From contig NZ_JACJON010000067.1 in the NCBI RefSeq assembly GCF_014695585.1, forward strand, positions 1 to 64,000: a stretch of 64,000 bases of DNA, in the 5' to 3' direction. The stretch is from Microcoleus sp. FACHB-831 (lineage in GTDB: Bacteria > Cyanobacteriota > Cyanobacteriia > Cyanobacteriales > FACHB-T130). This document shows, one piece after another, positions 37,022-45,753 of the stretch. A program made the translations under genes and the position numbers. Position 1 is the first letter of the stretch. Every line of letters begins with the position of its first letter. The notes below the pieces were generated by a model. The model was not told where the DNA came from. It did no database searches and saw only the letters and a program-made list of their open reading frames with translations.

Positions 37022-37152
37022 GTTAAGATTTATTAAAGTGTTGTAAATAATTACTAAGTTTTTAAACGACCTGATACACTAAACGCGGCGCTTCCAGCAC
37101 AAAGCAGCAGGCAAAGAAACCGACTTTTGAAGAAGTTCTACTAGGAAATGTA

Positions 37153-37911
37153 ATGGCTCTTTCTCAAAGCAACCGTATTGAATTTGCCAGCGTCCGGAGT
37201 CGGGCTGATTATAGTTATACAAGTCCGATGAATGGGAGGAATAGAGCGATCGCTGCGCTAGGCGTAAAGATGGTATATGAGTCTGGGGCAGGTAATTTCC
37301 AAGCGCTTAGAGGGATTGACTTGGAAATTCAGAGGGGTGATATTCAATTATTGATGGGGCCTTCTGGATCTGGCAAGACTACATTGCTATCAATTTTAGC
37401 GGGAATTCTAACGCCAACTGCTGGAAGCGTGTATTTACTGGGTGAAGAGATTACGAGTATGTCACGCAGTAAGTTAGCAAAGTTTCGATTAGAAAATATT
37501 GGCTTTATTTTTCAAGGATTTAACTTATTTCCGGCGCTGAGTGCAGCTGAAAATGTGGAAGTGGTGCTGAATATGAAGGGAATTCGGGGACGCGCCGCAC
37601 GACATGAAGCACAGATTTTGTTAGAACAAGTTGGGTTGGGAAGTAAGGGAAAGAATTTACCGCGAGATTTGTCTGGCGGACAAAAACAACGAGTAGCGAT
37701 CGCGCGTGCTTTAGCAGGAAGCCCTCAATTAATTATGGCAGATGAGCCGACTGCTGCATTAGATTCGCAATCGGGGCACGCGGTAATTGAGTTACTACGA
37801 AATTTAGCCAAAGAAGGCGGATGTACGGTGCTGATGGTAACGCACGACGCTCGAATTATGGATGTAGCCGATAAAATTTTGCACCTTGAAGATGGTGCAT
37901 TGAAGAGATAA
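37153..37911 (+). CDS. DevA-like ABC transporter ATPase
   Basis: 252 residues. Walker A G-P-S-G-S-G-K-T-T, Q-loop with F-I-F-Q-G-F-N-L-F, signature L-S-G-G-Q-K-Q-R-V-A, Walker B L-I-M-A-D-E-P-T-A-A-L-D and H-loop V-T-H-D. About 30 residues precede the domain, and an in-frame ATG at residue 25 is an alternative start. It energises the upstream permease. No membrane-fusion DevB gene is adjacent, so that partner would be elsewhere. Confidence 0.93.
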   Translation: MALSQSNRIEFASVRSRADYSYTSPMNGRNRAIAALGVKMVYESGAGNFQALRGIDLEIQRGDIQLLMGPSGSGKTTLLSILAGILTPTAGSVYLLGEEITSMSRSKLAKFRLENIGFIFQGFNLFPALSAAENVEVVLNMKGIRGRAARHEAQILLEQVGLGSKGKNLPRDLSGGQKQRVAIARALAGSPQLIMADEPTAALDSQSGHAVIELLRNLAKEGGCTVLMVTHDARIMDVADKILHLEDGALKR

Positions 37912-38170
37912 AGGATAGCGAAACTTATCTCGGCATTAGGCAGTTAGTAGCCCATCTATGCGTACTTCCTAGATTCAGCTTAGGAACGACTTAAGCCCCG
38001 TGAGCGTAATTAAACACAATTTGTTGTCTAGAAAACCTTAGTTTTAACCATGCTAGGTTTTGTTATGACTTGAAGGCACGTTATGCTTCCAAATCAGGTT
38101 CGCCTTGATGCCTTCATGTGGGGAATCAGGGATAGACTAGAAATTATTTAGAAGCTGATTGGACAAATTT

Positions 38171-38758
38171 ATGGACGCGGCTACAATTACATTACCTCCT
38201 ACTATCGAATTGAAAATCGACTTGACTCAAGAGCAATTTTTCCAGCTTTGTCAGGACAACCGCGATTATAGATTTGAGCGCACAGCGTCAGGAGAACTAA
38301 TAATCATGCCACCTACAGGTAGCGAAACCGGGAATCGTAATATCGATTTATCGTATCAATTACAAGGCTGGAGCCGACACAACAATCTAGGGCTTGCTTT
38401 TGATTCTTCAAGTGGCTTCACTTTGCCGAATGGTGCGGAACGTTCCCCTGATGCGTCTTGGGTAAGACGAGAGCGTTGGGATGCTTTAACACCTGAAGAA
38501 CAAAGTAGATTTGCTCCCCTGTGTCCTGATTTTGTAGTGGAGTTACGCTCTCGTACTGATTCGCTGGAAAAACTGCGGACGAAAATGCAAGAGTACATCA
38601 ATAATGGTACTAAACTGGGTTGGTTGATAGATCGGAAAAACCAGCGAGTAGAAATTTATCGCCCCAATCAAGATGCCGAAATTATACCCAATCCTGCTAG
38701 TTTATCAGGTGAAGATGTGCTGCCTGGATTTCTGTTGGATTTAGCGTCAATTATGTAG
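38171..38758 (+). CDS. Uma2-family (DUF820) nuclease-like protein
   Basis: 195 residues. Uma2 proteins have a PD-(D/E)XK-like core: R-T-A-S-G-E-L-I-I-M-P-P-T-G, S-P-D-A-S-W-V, then P-D-F-V-V-E-L-R-S (D and E) and G-W-L-I-D. They are very numerous in cyanobacteria, and the target is unknown; a link with mobile elements is suspected but not shown. I chose ATG 38171 over TTG 38159. Isolated by spacers of about 200 bases on each side. Confidence 0.88.
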   Translation: MDAATITLPPTIELKIDLTQEQFFQLCQDNRDYRFERTASGELIIMPPTGSETGNRNIDLSYQLQGWSRHNNLGLAFDSSSGFTLPNGAERSPDASWVRRERWDALTPEEQSRFAPLCPDFVVELRSRTDSLEKLRTKMQEYINNGTKLGWLIDRKNQRVEIYRPNQDAEIIPNPASLSGEDVLPGFLLDLASIM

Positions 38759-38954
38759 TTAGGTTTAAGAGCGATCGCGTTTAATCTTTTTGTAAAGGGC
38801 GAAGGGTAATGTATGGTACAGATTTCAACTTGGAAAATATGCGTATCCTCGCCGATAAAATAAAGTTGTTTAGTTAAAAAATATAGATTAAAAGCGATCG
38901 CTCTCTACAAAATAAAGCGATCGCTCCTCCTATTAACAAATATTCAGTTAGTAG

Positions 38955-40811
38955 CTAATTCCCCGTTTTAGGCGCTCCAGTTAAAGCATAGATAGGGCTA
39001 CCCATTTGCATCAGAACTGGTTGGGTTTTATTGCTCAACAACTTACCACCAAGAGCTAAAACCGCAAGCGAATCGTTTGCAGAGTCGGGCTTTGCTATCG
39101 TTTCCCGCAAATTTTTCAGCAATTCTTCAATCCAAATCTTGTCAGCCTCAGACGCCTTCTTACCCAGTTCCGTTAGTTGCCGTTCAGTCTGGACAACTAA
39201 AGATGCAGCCATTTTTCTAGCTTCAATTGGTTCGCTTAATTTTATATCTTCTTGGTAATACTTTTCCGCATCCTTCAACATTTGTTCAAGTTCTTTCTGC
39301 TCAACAAAGAGGCTATTAATCGTAAGCGATCGCTCTTGTTCCGTGGCTATATCCTTAGCCGAAACCGTTAGAATACCATTAGCATCAATCTCGAAAGTAA
39401 CTTCGATTTGTGGCACACCCTTTGGAGCCGGAAAAATCCCGTTGAGGCGGAGAGTACCTAAGCTCTTATTGTCCTTTGCAAACAACCGCTCCCCTTGCAA
39501 AACGTGGATTTCTATACTCGTCTGCCCATCAGTTGCAGTAGAGAAAATTTCAGATTTTTTGGTAGGGATAATGCTATGGCGGGGAATCATAGTCGTCATA
39601 GCGCCATCTAAAGTTTCGATGCCTAATGACAGGTAAGTGTAATCCCACGAAACACAACAAAAGCTCGTCCAGCCATCACCCAGAACACTAGCTTGGATAG
39701 CTGCGCCGACTGATCCAACTTCGTCGGGATTAATGCTTTGATAGGGTTCTTTTCCTGTCAGCGATCGCACGAATTCTTTCACAGCCGGAATACGGGTGGA
39801 ACCACCAACCAGTACGACTTCATCAATCGCGCTTTTGTCTATTCTTGCATCCCGAATTGCGTTTTCTATTTGGATGCGACAGCGTTCTATCAACTCCGAA
39901 CACATTTTCTCAAATTGAGTTACAGTGAGGGTTGTGTCTATGTGCTTTGGGCCATCCTGAGTTGCAGTAATGAAGGGGAGGTTAATCTCTGCTTGGGTAA
40001 CGCTGGAAAGCTCAATTTTTGCTTTTTCCGCAGCTTCAGTTAGCCGCTGCAAAGCTTGCTTATCATTCCGCAAATCAATGCCTTCAATGCGCTGGAATTC
40101 AGCAGCAAGCCAATCTACAATCTTTTTGTCGAAATCGTTGCCACCAAGGTAAGGTTCGCTGCTTGTAGCCAAGACTTCAAATACACCATCGCCAACGTCC
40201 AAGATGGTGACATCCAAAGTGCTACCACCAAGATCGAATACGAGAATGGTTTCGTTGCTTCTTCTTTCTAGTTCGTAGACGAGACAGGCAGCAGTTGGTT
40301 GGTTAATGATGCGGAGGACTTCCAAACCCGCCAGTTTGCCAGCATCTTTGGTGGCTTGTCGCTGGGAGTCGTTAAAGTAAGGAGGAACGGTAAGCACCAC
40401 TTGGGTAACTTCTTCTCCCAAATATTTGTTGGCAGTGTCGGCAAGTTTACGCAGAATTTGGGCAGTAATTTCTTCTGGGGTAAATTCTTGGTCTAATATG
40501 GGACAGTTGAGTTTAACTCCTCCGTTGCTATCGGGCAAAACTTGGTACGAAACTTGTTCGGCTGCGTCGATAACTTCATCATATTTGCGCCCGATGAAGC
40601 GTTTAACTGAGTGGAAAGTGTTGTCAGGATTCATCAGTGCTTGGCGTTTAGCAATTTGACCAACCAAGCGATCGCCATTCCTCCCATAAGCCACAACACA
40701 AGGAGTTATGCTATATCCTTCAGCGTTAGCAATGACGGCAGGAGTTCTGTCTTTCATCACTGCAACACAGGCATTTGTCGCGCCTAAATCAATACCTATT
40801 ACTTGAGCCAC
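38955..40811 (-). CDS. Divergent Hsp70/DnaK-like chaperone
   Basis: 618 residues. The ATPase domain (1-378) and substrate domain (about 395-500, with [16 protein letters not shown]) are both present. With the GTG start at 40811, numbering matches E. coli DnaK: D-L-G at 8-10, Thr12, Asn13 and Lys70 are kept. But position 11 is Ala (usually Thr), 171 is Gln (usually Glu) and D-L-G-G-G-T reads D-L-G-G-S-T. The interdomain linker, usually D-V-L-L-L-D-V-T-P, is [13 protein letters not shown]. No EEVD-like end exists. I chose GTG 40811 over a TTG at 40829 because of this match and an upstream AAGG. Partner genes dnaJ and grpE are not here. Confidence 0.85.
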   Translation of the reverse strand: MAQVIGIDLGATNACVAVMKDRTPAVIANAEGYSITPCVVAYGRNGDRLVGQIAKRQALMNPDNTFHSVKRFIGRKYDEVIDAAEQVSYQVLPDSNGGVKLNCPILDQEFTPEEITAQILRKLADTANKYLGEEVTQVVLTVPPYFNDSQRQATKDAGKLAGLEVLRIINQPTAACLVYELERRSNETILVFDLGGSTLDVTILDVGDGVFEVLATSSEPYLGGNDFDKKIVDWLAAEFQRIEGIDLRNDKQALQRLTEAAEKAKIELSSVTQAEINLPFITATQDGPKHIDTTLTVTQFEKMCSELIERCRIQIENAIRDARIDKSAIDEVVLVGGSTRIPAVKEFVRSLTGKEPYQSINPDEVGSVGAAIQASVLGDGWTSFCCVSWDYTYLSLGIETLDGAMTTMIPRHSIIPTKKSEIFSTATDGQTSIEIHVLQGERLFAKDNKSLGTLRLNGIFPAPKGVPQIEVTFEIDANGILTVSAKDIATEQERSLTINSLFVEQKELEQMLKDAEKYYQEDIKLSEPIEARKMAASLVVQTERQLTELGKKASEADKIWIEELLKNLRETIAKPDSANDSLAVLALGGKLLSNKTQPVLMQMGSPIYALTGAPKTGN

Positions 40812-40995
40812 TGTATTCGCCTTTTGCAAATTTGGGTTTTAGGAAAAACCAACAAAATTAGTTTTGTCAATCTTGGCTTTTACCCTCTACCTTTGCCAGT
40901 GCGGGTGGCATCCCTATAACCGATCGGTTATCCCTAAGTGTTGTATTATTTTATAAATCTTTATACTTTGGCGGTAATCAGCCCGCAAAGCTATC

Positions 40996-41289
40996 TCAAC
41001 TTTCGGCTTGGTGAACCAGCATTCCTCGCAGGCGTTTCACTTCAGCCAAAAGCAAGTCAACATCTGTCTCCGCTCCCAGATCTTTATCCATGTTGCTGGC
41101 ATAAAGTTCCTGGAAATACTGAACTTTTTCTTTAGGAACCCGCTGAATATATATAACCTTGCTATTATTAGGAGAACGATCGTCTGGTTCTATGTGAGTA
41201 GAACCGCCGCTAGAGCCAACGGCTGCACCTTTAACTTCTTTTCTTCTCTCGTTCCGCTGACGGATAGCTTCTAAATGTTCATCTGTCAT
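40996..41289 (-). CDS. Small hydrophilic protein with C-terminal coiled-coil, unknown
   Basis: 97 residues: basic N-terminal helix (A-I-R-Q-R-N-E-R-R-K-E-V-K), Ser/Gly linker, then K-V-I-Y-I-Q-R-V-P-K-E-K-V-Q-Y-F-Q-E-L-Y and a short coiled coil at the end (L-L-L-A-E-V-K-R-L-R-G-M-L). The opposite frame lacks such features. It may be co-transcribed with the divergent Hsp70 gene downstream (184 bases). Function unknown. Confidence 0.6.
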   Translation of the reverse strand: MTDEHLEAIRQRNERRKEVKGAAVGSSGGSTHIEPDDRSPNNSKVIYIQRVPKEKVQYFQELYASNMDKDLGAETDVDLLLAEVKRLRGMLVHQAES

Positions 41290-41493
41290 TTCTTCACCGA
41301 TAAATATATTTAGACATGCGCTCGTATGTCCAATATCACAATATCAAAGGCTAAAACCCTTGTTCATCAATCAATAGTTTGAAGTTTAAGGCGACGAATT
41401 AACCCCATCACAATAAATGAGATTAGGGTTTTCGGTTGTTTTTGGATATAGCTTTTAAAACTTTAAATGGCGCAAGAAAGCGCAAAGATAGGG

Positions 41494-41799
41494 TTAACAA
41501 GGGCGCCCATTACCGCGCAGGTGTTGATAGTTGTACAAGGCGTAGGTGTTAAACATAGCTCCTACTAGGCTACAGGTGAAGCCAATAACTAGGCTTCCTT
41601 GTAGGGGACACCCACTACCGAAGACTGCGAGGAACTGCATAATCTGCGTTGCGGCAATTTGCGCGATCGCTTCTATGACGGGAATGTAAGTTAGTAGCGA
41701 CAGGCTTGCCAACAAAGCGGCTATTAACACCATAGGGGCTGAAAAGCTCAGCAGGCTTGTCAGCAGTAGGGAACGGAGAAAGGTAGGAAAGAAAATCAT
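41494..41799 (-). CDS. Small hydrophobic membrane protein, unknown
   Basis: About 101 residues with roughly three transmembrane segments. A Cys occurs in G-S-G-C-P-L-Q and another at the end (R-P-C). No family recognised. The ATG at 41799 is preferred to a TTG at 41847. Coding is supported by the regular hydrophobic blocks and absence of a better frame; it could still be chance. Confidence 0.5.
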   Translation of the reverse strand: MIFFPTFLRSLLLTSLLSFSAPMVLIAALLASLSLLTYIPVIEAIAQIAATQIMQFLAVFGSGCPLQGSLVIGFTCSLVGAMFNTYALYNYQHLRGNGRPC

Positions 41800-41847
41800 G
41801 AGCAGGGCTGCACTAGAGAGAGGACTAAGAAAGGTCTGTGACAACAA

Positions 41848-42343
41848 TCCTTGACAACTTCTACAATAGGCGCGATCGCTCCTCGTGGGTAAATATGTCA
41901 GAAATCTTAAAACAACATTAAGAATCTTGGTTAAAGTCCGTAACTATATCTCAGATTATTTTGCCCTTTTTAGAGCAGGGATTACTCAGATTTTACTGTT
42001 ACCGTCCACATATAGCGCTTTTTTATTATATGCCTGCTATATATAGCGTTTAAAAATTTAAACTAGCCAACGCTAGGAAAGTTTACAGTTTCGAGGAAAA
42101 TTCATTTTACTCAACTTTGTTACTGAATGGATATTAAGAGTAGTTACAACAATGTTGCAATAAAGGCAATACACGGGTATATGACGCTGCTCGAAGCAAA
42201 GCAGTAACAAACCGTTGGGCGCGATGATACTGCAACAGCACTCATCGAGTTCCTTGGGGATATTGCAGCGAACTAGCCATGCATTCAGCAAATGATATTT
42301 ACGGAACAGGTTTTGCTGCCATCAAAATAGATAACGATGAGTT
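41848..42343. other. Spacer, no gene seen
   Basis: 496 AT-rich bases. An imperfect direct repeat of TATATAGCG-like words lies at about 42009-42051. A minus-strand frame of 72 codons near 42073-42291 has no recognisable sequence and is not called. Confidence 0.45.
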
Positions 42344-42658
42344 ATGGATAAAAAGGCAATGTCTGAAACAACAGTTCGAGTTGTGGCTCGTGTTGTGGCA
42401 CTTCCCGACAAAGTAGAACAAGTAAAATCCATTTTGCTCCACATAATTGAGCCGACGCGCCAAGAGCAAGGTTGTATCAGCTACGAACTTTTGCAGAATC
42501 AACAAGAGCCGAGGGATTTTACATTTGTTGAGGAGTGGGAGAATGATGCGTTATTACAGGTGCATCTTGCGTCAGCGCATATCCATGAGGCTGGTAAAAA
42601 ACTCAACGGTTTAGTAGTAGGTGAACCAGACATTCGCATTTATCGGTTAATAAAATAA
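42344..42658 (+). CDS. ABM-domain protein (putative quinol monooxygenase)
   Basis: 104 residues, one ABM domain: V-V-A-R-V-V-A-L-P-D-K-V-E-Q-V, then E-Q-G-C-I-S-Y-E-L and F-V-E-E-W-E-N-D-A-L-L-Q-V-H-L-A-S-A-H. Relatives include YgiN quinol monooxygenase and heme-degrading IsdG-like enzymes, many of unknown role. A second ATG at 42359 is behind AAGG and may be the true start. The HetZ-like gene is 177 bases downstream. Confidence 0.85.
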   Translation: MDKKAMSETTVRVVARVVALPDKVEQVKSILLHIIEPTRQEQGCISYELLQNQQEPRDFTFVEEWENDALLQVHLASAHIHEAGKKLNGLVVGEPDIRIYRLIK

Positions 42659-42835
42659 GCTGCGTTAAAAATACTTTTTTTCCGGATGACTTAGTACAAA
42701 CTCTGTATCGGCTGGTAGCACCTTGAACAAAGACAGCCAAACCAACCTCACACGCCGATTTGACGCATAGCCATGTTGGGTGTGGGCTTTGGTGGGGTGG
42801 GCTAACCACATCTGTAAGGGAGAGCTGCCAAGGGT

Positions 42836-43474
42836 ATGGACACGATATTTCAACTGCTGTTGAGCGAACTACAGCAGTCTACTCGTGTGAAAAAGCAGAA
42901 CTGCCGGGACGTAGCAGAGCGTTTAGCTACAGAAGTTATGGAAATCTGCACTGGAAGCGATCGCATAATCGCTTCCGGTGAGATGGAAACTTGGGCAACT
43001 TTGCTAGCTCAGCATCGTTTACAGCAATGTTTGCGCTATTACAAATTGGGTTCTTGCCAAGGTCGGGTGCAATTAAATAACACTTTAGGCGGGCTTGTTT
43101 CTGTTTATTTCACTATCTGGCTAAGGCACTTGAGCGAACAAGCTCAACTAACAAGGCTCGAAGATTTTTTGCAGGGATTTTATATGGAGGCGTTAAACAC
43201 CTTCCGGCAAGAAGCGCATTTGAGCAAAACCTATCATCCCCAAACTTTATTAGAACTAGCAGAATACATGAGCTTTACAGAGCGCTACGCCAAGCGCCGC
43301 ATTCCTTTATTCAACGAACTTTTAGGGAATATATCACCCCAAGATATATCATCGCTTGAGACTCCAATGCCTGATTTTTGGATATTTAATCATCCAGAAT
43401 TTGCCGAATATCATCAGCGCAGGCAAATATTGATCGTCCTGCGGGCGCAAACTTTTTTGCGAGAAGAAACTTAG
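42836..43474 (+). CDS. HetZ-like N-terminal domain protein
   Basis: 212 residues, largely helical. I recognise a block close to the N-terminal half of HetZ: A-Q-H-R-L-Q-Q-C-L-R-Y-Y-K-L-G-S (58-73), then Q-G-R-V-Q-L, E-D-F-L-Q-G-F-Y-M-E-A-L-N (109-121), and Y-H-P-Q-T-L-L-E-L-A-E-Y-M with F-T-E-R-Y-A-K-R-R-I-P-L (133-158). The end, L-I-V-L-R-A-Q-T-F, matches the point where HetZ, as I recall it, continues into a further domain; here it stops after six residues. HetZ controls heterocyst differentiation, and relatives occur in filamentous species. This version also has an extra segment (about 159-193). Role unknown. Confidence 0.75.
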   Translation: MDTIFQLLLSELQQSTRVKKQNCRDVAERLATEVMEICTGSDRIIASGEMETWATLLAQHRLQQCLRYYKLGSCQGRVQLNNTLGGLVSVYFTIWLRHLSEQAQLTRLEDFLQGFYMEALNTFRQEAHLSKTYHPQTLLELAEYMSFTERYAKRRIPLFNELLGNISPQDISSLETPMPDFWIFNHPEFAEYHQRRQILIVLRAQTFLREET

Positions 43475-43670
43475 CTCATAACATCTTAGATAAGTGAATT
43501 ATTGTACCCAAGTGCCATAAGAATTTAGCGTAGTTAACAGGCATTTTTCAGTCGGAAACAAACTAAGAGGAAAATGGCATTGCTTGGGTAACTGGCACAC
43601 TTTTGGCAAAAATGACTTTAGTGCCGATTGTGGAAATTTTGATGGCATTGTTGGAGCGATCGCTCTAAGT

Positions 43671-43931
43671 CTATAGCACCCGCCGTAAAGTTTGGGTTTT
43701 TGGGTTGACGATATTGGGTGCGTTCTCGAATGAGTCGTTAGCAGCTGTAGAGTTTAGGTAAGCTGGTTGAGGTACAGGTGCAGTAGCGAGTTGCCGCGCT
43801 TTATCTTTAATTGACTTGAGTACCAGACGCACAACCCAGGAAGAGAGGTGGGGATTTTCGTCTATTTCGACAATGAGAGCATCTAAATCGTTAATAACGG
43901 CTATCATTGGTAGGTTTATATCTTTTTGCAT
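43671..43931 (-). CDS. Small hydrophilic protein, unknown
   Basis: About 86 residues. The ordered core is A-V-I-N-D-L-D-A-L-I-V-E-I-D-E-N-P-H-L-S-S, then V-V-R-L-V-L-K-S-I-K-D-K-A-R, suggesting a compact helical protein. The rest is Ala/Pro/Asn-rich. The ATG at 43931 is preferred to the upstream GTG at 43955. Convergent with the HetZ-like gene. No known motif. Confidence 0.6.
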   Translation of the reverse strand: MQKDINLPMIAVINDLDALIVEIDENPHLSSWVVRLVLKSIKDKARQLATAPVPQPAYLNSTAANDSFENAPNIVNPKTQTLRRVL

Positions 43932-43955
43932 GACTTTGCGGCTCTCTGTAGACAC

Positions 43956-44378
43956 ATTTGTTCTTGTTCTATATTTTTAAAATAAAAAATTCTCATAAGC
44001 CTCGTGCCAGATGATGTGTCACTATATCAGGCGACAGGAAAATTAAGTCATCTATGCTTGTTGTCCTCTAAGGGGTAATATCGTTGCTAATGCTTTGGGG
44101 ATAAGGATTTGAGCCGCTGGTGATAAGGTAGCGATCGCTATCGGAGAATTGATCGCAGTGGACAATTACGCAACCGTCACCCCAAGGAAAAAGGATACGC
44201 GATCGCTTCCCCCGCCGCCTTAGTTGACCAACTTACTTAGTTTTACCCAACAAAGTCCTTACCCATCTGCAACAGCAGGACTCCCTATAAACTTATGGTT
44301 GGTTAGAATTCAAAAATCCCCAATTAGTAGTGCAAAAGTCGGTTATCCTTTAGCCAGGTTTGGAGTCAGCATTACATA
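43956..44378. other. Spacer upstream of the MlaE gene
   Basis: 423 bases with an extended HIP1 palindrome (TAGCGATCGCTA at 44129-44140). No coding frame is convincing. It should hold promoters for both flanking genes. Confidence 0.45.
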
Positions 44379-45179
44379 GTGAGCGAATTTAGTTCCAATT
44401 CCAGCTTAGGGTTATGGAGTCAGCGATTGCTGGCAGCGATGTTTTTGGGCGGGCAGGTACTCGTTCACATATTTTTGAAGCGCAAAATTCACCGCCGCAA
44501 CACCCTTGACCAAATGGCATCAGTTGGCCCAGAATCGCTGAGCATTGCCCTAATAACTGCCGCTTTTGTGGGCATGGTCTTCACCATTCAAGTGGCGCGA
44601 GAGTTTCTTAACTTGGGTGCAGGTAATGCAGTAGGGGGCGTTCTGGCACTTTCATTAACCCGAGAACTCGCACCAGTCCTCACCGCCGTAGTTTTAGCTG
44701 GGCGAGTTGGTTCGGCGTTTGCTGCTGAAATCGGCACCATGCAGGTTACAGAGCAAATCGACGCCCTATATATACTCAGAACCGACCCAATTGATTACCT
44801 GGTCATTCCCCGCGTCATTGCTTGCTGCTTGATGCTGCCGATTTTAACAATTTTGTCGATTATTACAGGCATGCTGGGAGGGCTGTTGGTTTCTACAGCT
44901 TTATACAGTATTTCTCAAAACGTATTTCTCGATTCTGCCCGTAACTTCTTAGATGTCTGGGATTTATGTACCGCGGCGATTAAGGGTTTTTGCTTTGGGG
45001 CGTTGATTGCTGTAATTGGTTGTAGCTGGGGGTTAACAACAACAGGAGGAGCCAAGGGAGTTGGTCAATCAACCACTACTGCGGTCGTCACGTCTCTACT
45101 AGCGATCTTTATTGTCAACTTTTTCTTGACTTGGGCAATGTTTAACGGAACTGGCAGCGCTGTTCTCAAAGGTCTCTAA
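44379..45179 (+). CDS. MlaE-family lipid ABC transporter permease
   Basis: 266 residues, about five membrane helices. Family marks: S-I-A-L-I-T-A-A-F-V-G-M-V-F-T-I-Q, E-L-A-P-V-L-T-A-V-V-L-A-G-R-V-G-S-A-F-A-A-E (split over 20 positions), and G-G-A-K-G-V-G. In cyanobacteria and plastids such permeases (TGD1-like) work with an MCE protein and an ATPase to move lipids between membranes. Those partners are not adjacent here. It starts with GTG. DUF3119 follows, a common cyanobacterial arrangement. Confidence 0.93.
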   Translation: MSEFSSNSSLGLWSQRLLAAMFLGGQVLVHIFLKRKIHRRNTLDQMASVGPESLSIALITAAFVGMVFTIQVAREFLNLGAGNAVGGVLALSLTRELAPVLTAVVLAGRVGSAFAAEIGTMQVTEQIDALYILRTDPIDYLVIPRVIACCLMLPILTILSIITGMLGGLLVSTALYSISQNVFLDSARNFLDVWDLCTAAIKGFCFGALIAVIGCSWGLTTTGGAKGVGQSTTTAVVTSLLAIFIVNFFLTWAMFNGTGSAVLKGL

Positions 45180-45277
45180 TATGAGTTGTTAGTAGTTGAG
45201 CAAGTGTAGGGGTTGGTATGTGTAGAACCTTTACAATAAAAGAGTGAGAATAGTTTACCAAAAGGAATTGAAGGATC

Positions 45278-45667
45278 GTGGCTACTGCGGCGTCATCTTC
45301 TGCATCCCAAGGAACAATTGAGTTAAAACCCAGCTACACGCTGCCTTTAGCGTTGGCGATCGCAGCCATCCCGTTGCTGCTGGTGCAACCCTGGTTAAGT
45401 TTCGCGATCGGTGCTTTCGGTTTATTCCTCTTGTTCCAAGCGGCAACCATCCGCCTGCAATTCACAGAAACAGCATTGGATATCTACCGCTCTCAATCCT
45501 TAATTCGGCGCTTTCCTTACCAGGAATGGCAAAACTGGCGGATTTTTTGGCCTGTTGTGCCTATTCTGTTCTATTTTAAAGAAATCAACAGCATCCACTT
45601 CCTGCCAATTCTGTTCGACCCAAAAACTCTACAAACCTGCTTAGAGCAACGCTGTCCCAAGATATAG
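45278..45667 (+). CDS. DUF3119 family protein
   Basis: 129 residues. Two membrane segments (about 23-56) are followed by a beta domain with T-E-T-A-L-D-I-Y-R-S and R-R-F-P-Y-Q-E-W-Q-N-W-R-I-F-W, the family's hallmark stretch, as I recall it. The fold may be PH-like. It begins with GTG behind GAAGGA. It lies 98 bases after the MlaE permease, so it may help lipid transport, but function is unproven. Confidence 0.88.
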   Translation: MATAASSSASQGTIELKPSYTLPLALAIAAIPLLLVQPWLSFAIGAFGLFLLFQAATIRLQFTETALDIYRSQSLIRRFPYQEWQNWRIFWPVVPILFYFKEINSIHFLPILFDPKTLQTCLEQRCPKI

Positions 45668-45725
45668 TGCAGAGTTGTAGAGAGGCAATAAATTGCGTCT
45701 TGAGTGTTGAGTGCTGAGTGGTTAG

Positions 45726-45750
45726 CTGTTAGTTGTTAGTTGTTAGTTAT
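45726..45750. repeat. Heptamer repeat TGTTAGT
   Basis: Three near-perfect copies of TGTTAGT just before the DUF3086 gene. A short tandem repeat of the kind frequent in filamentous cyanobacteria. Confidence 0.75.
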
Positions 45751-45753
45751 TAA

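Noticed and set aside
41008-41274. 88-codon plus frame
   Set aside because: Opposite the minus-strand gene at 40996-41289, which has a better amino-acid pattern.
43612-43668. 18-residue hydrophobic peptide frame (M-T-L-V-P-I-V-E-I-L)
   Set aside because: Resembles a tiny membrane protein, but matches none of the small photosystem or cytochrome subunits I know and has no ribosome binding site.
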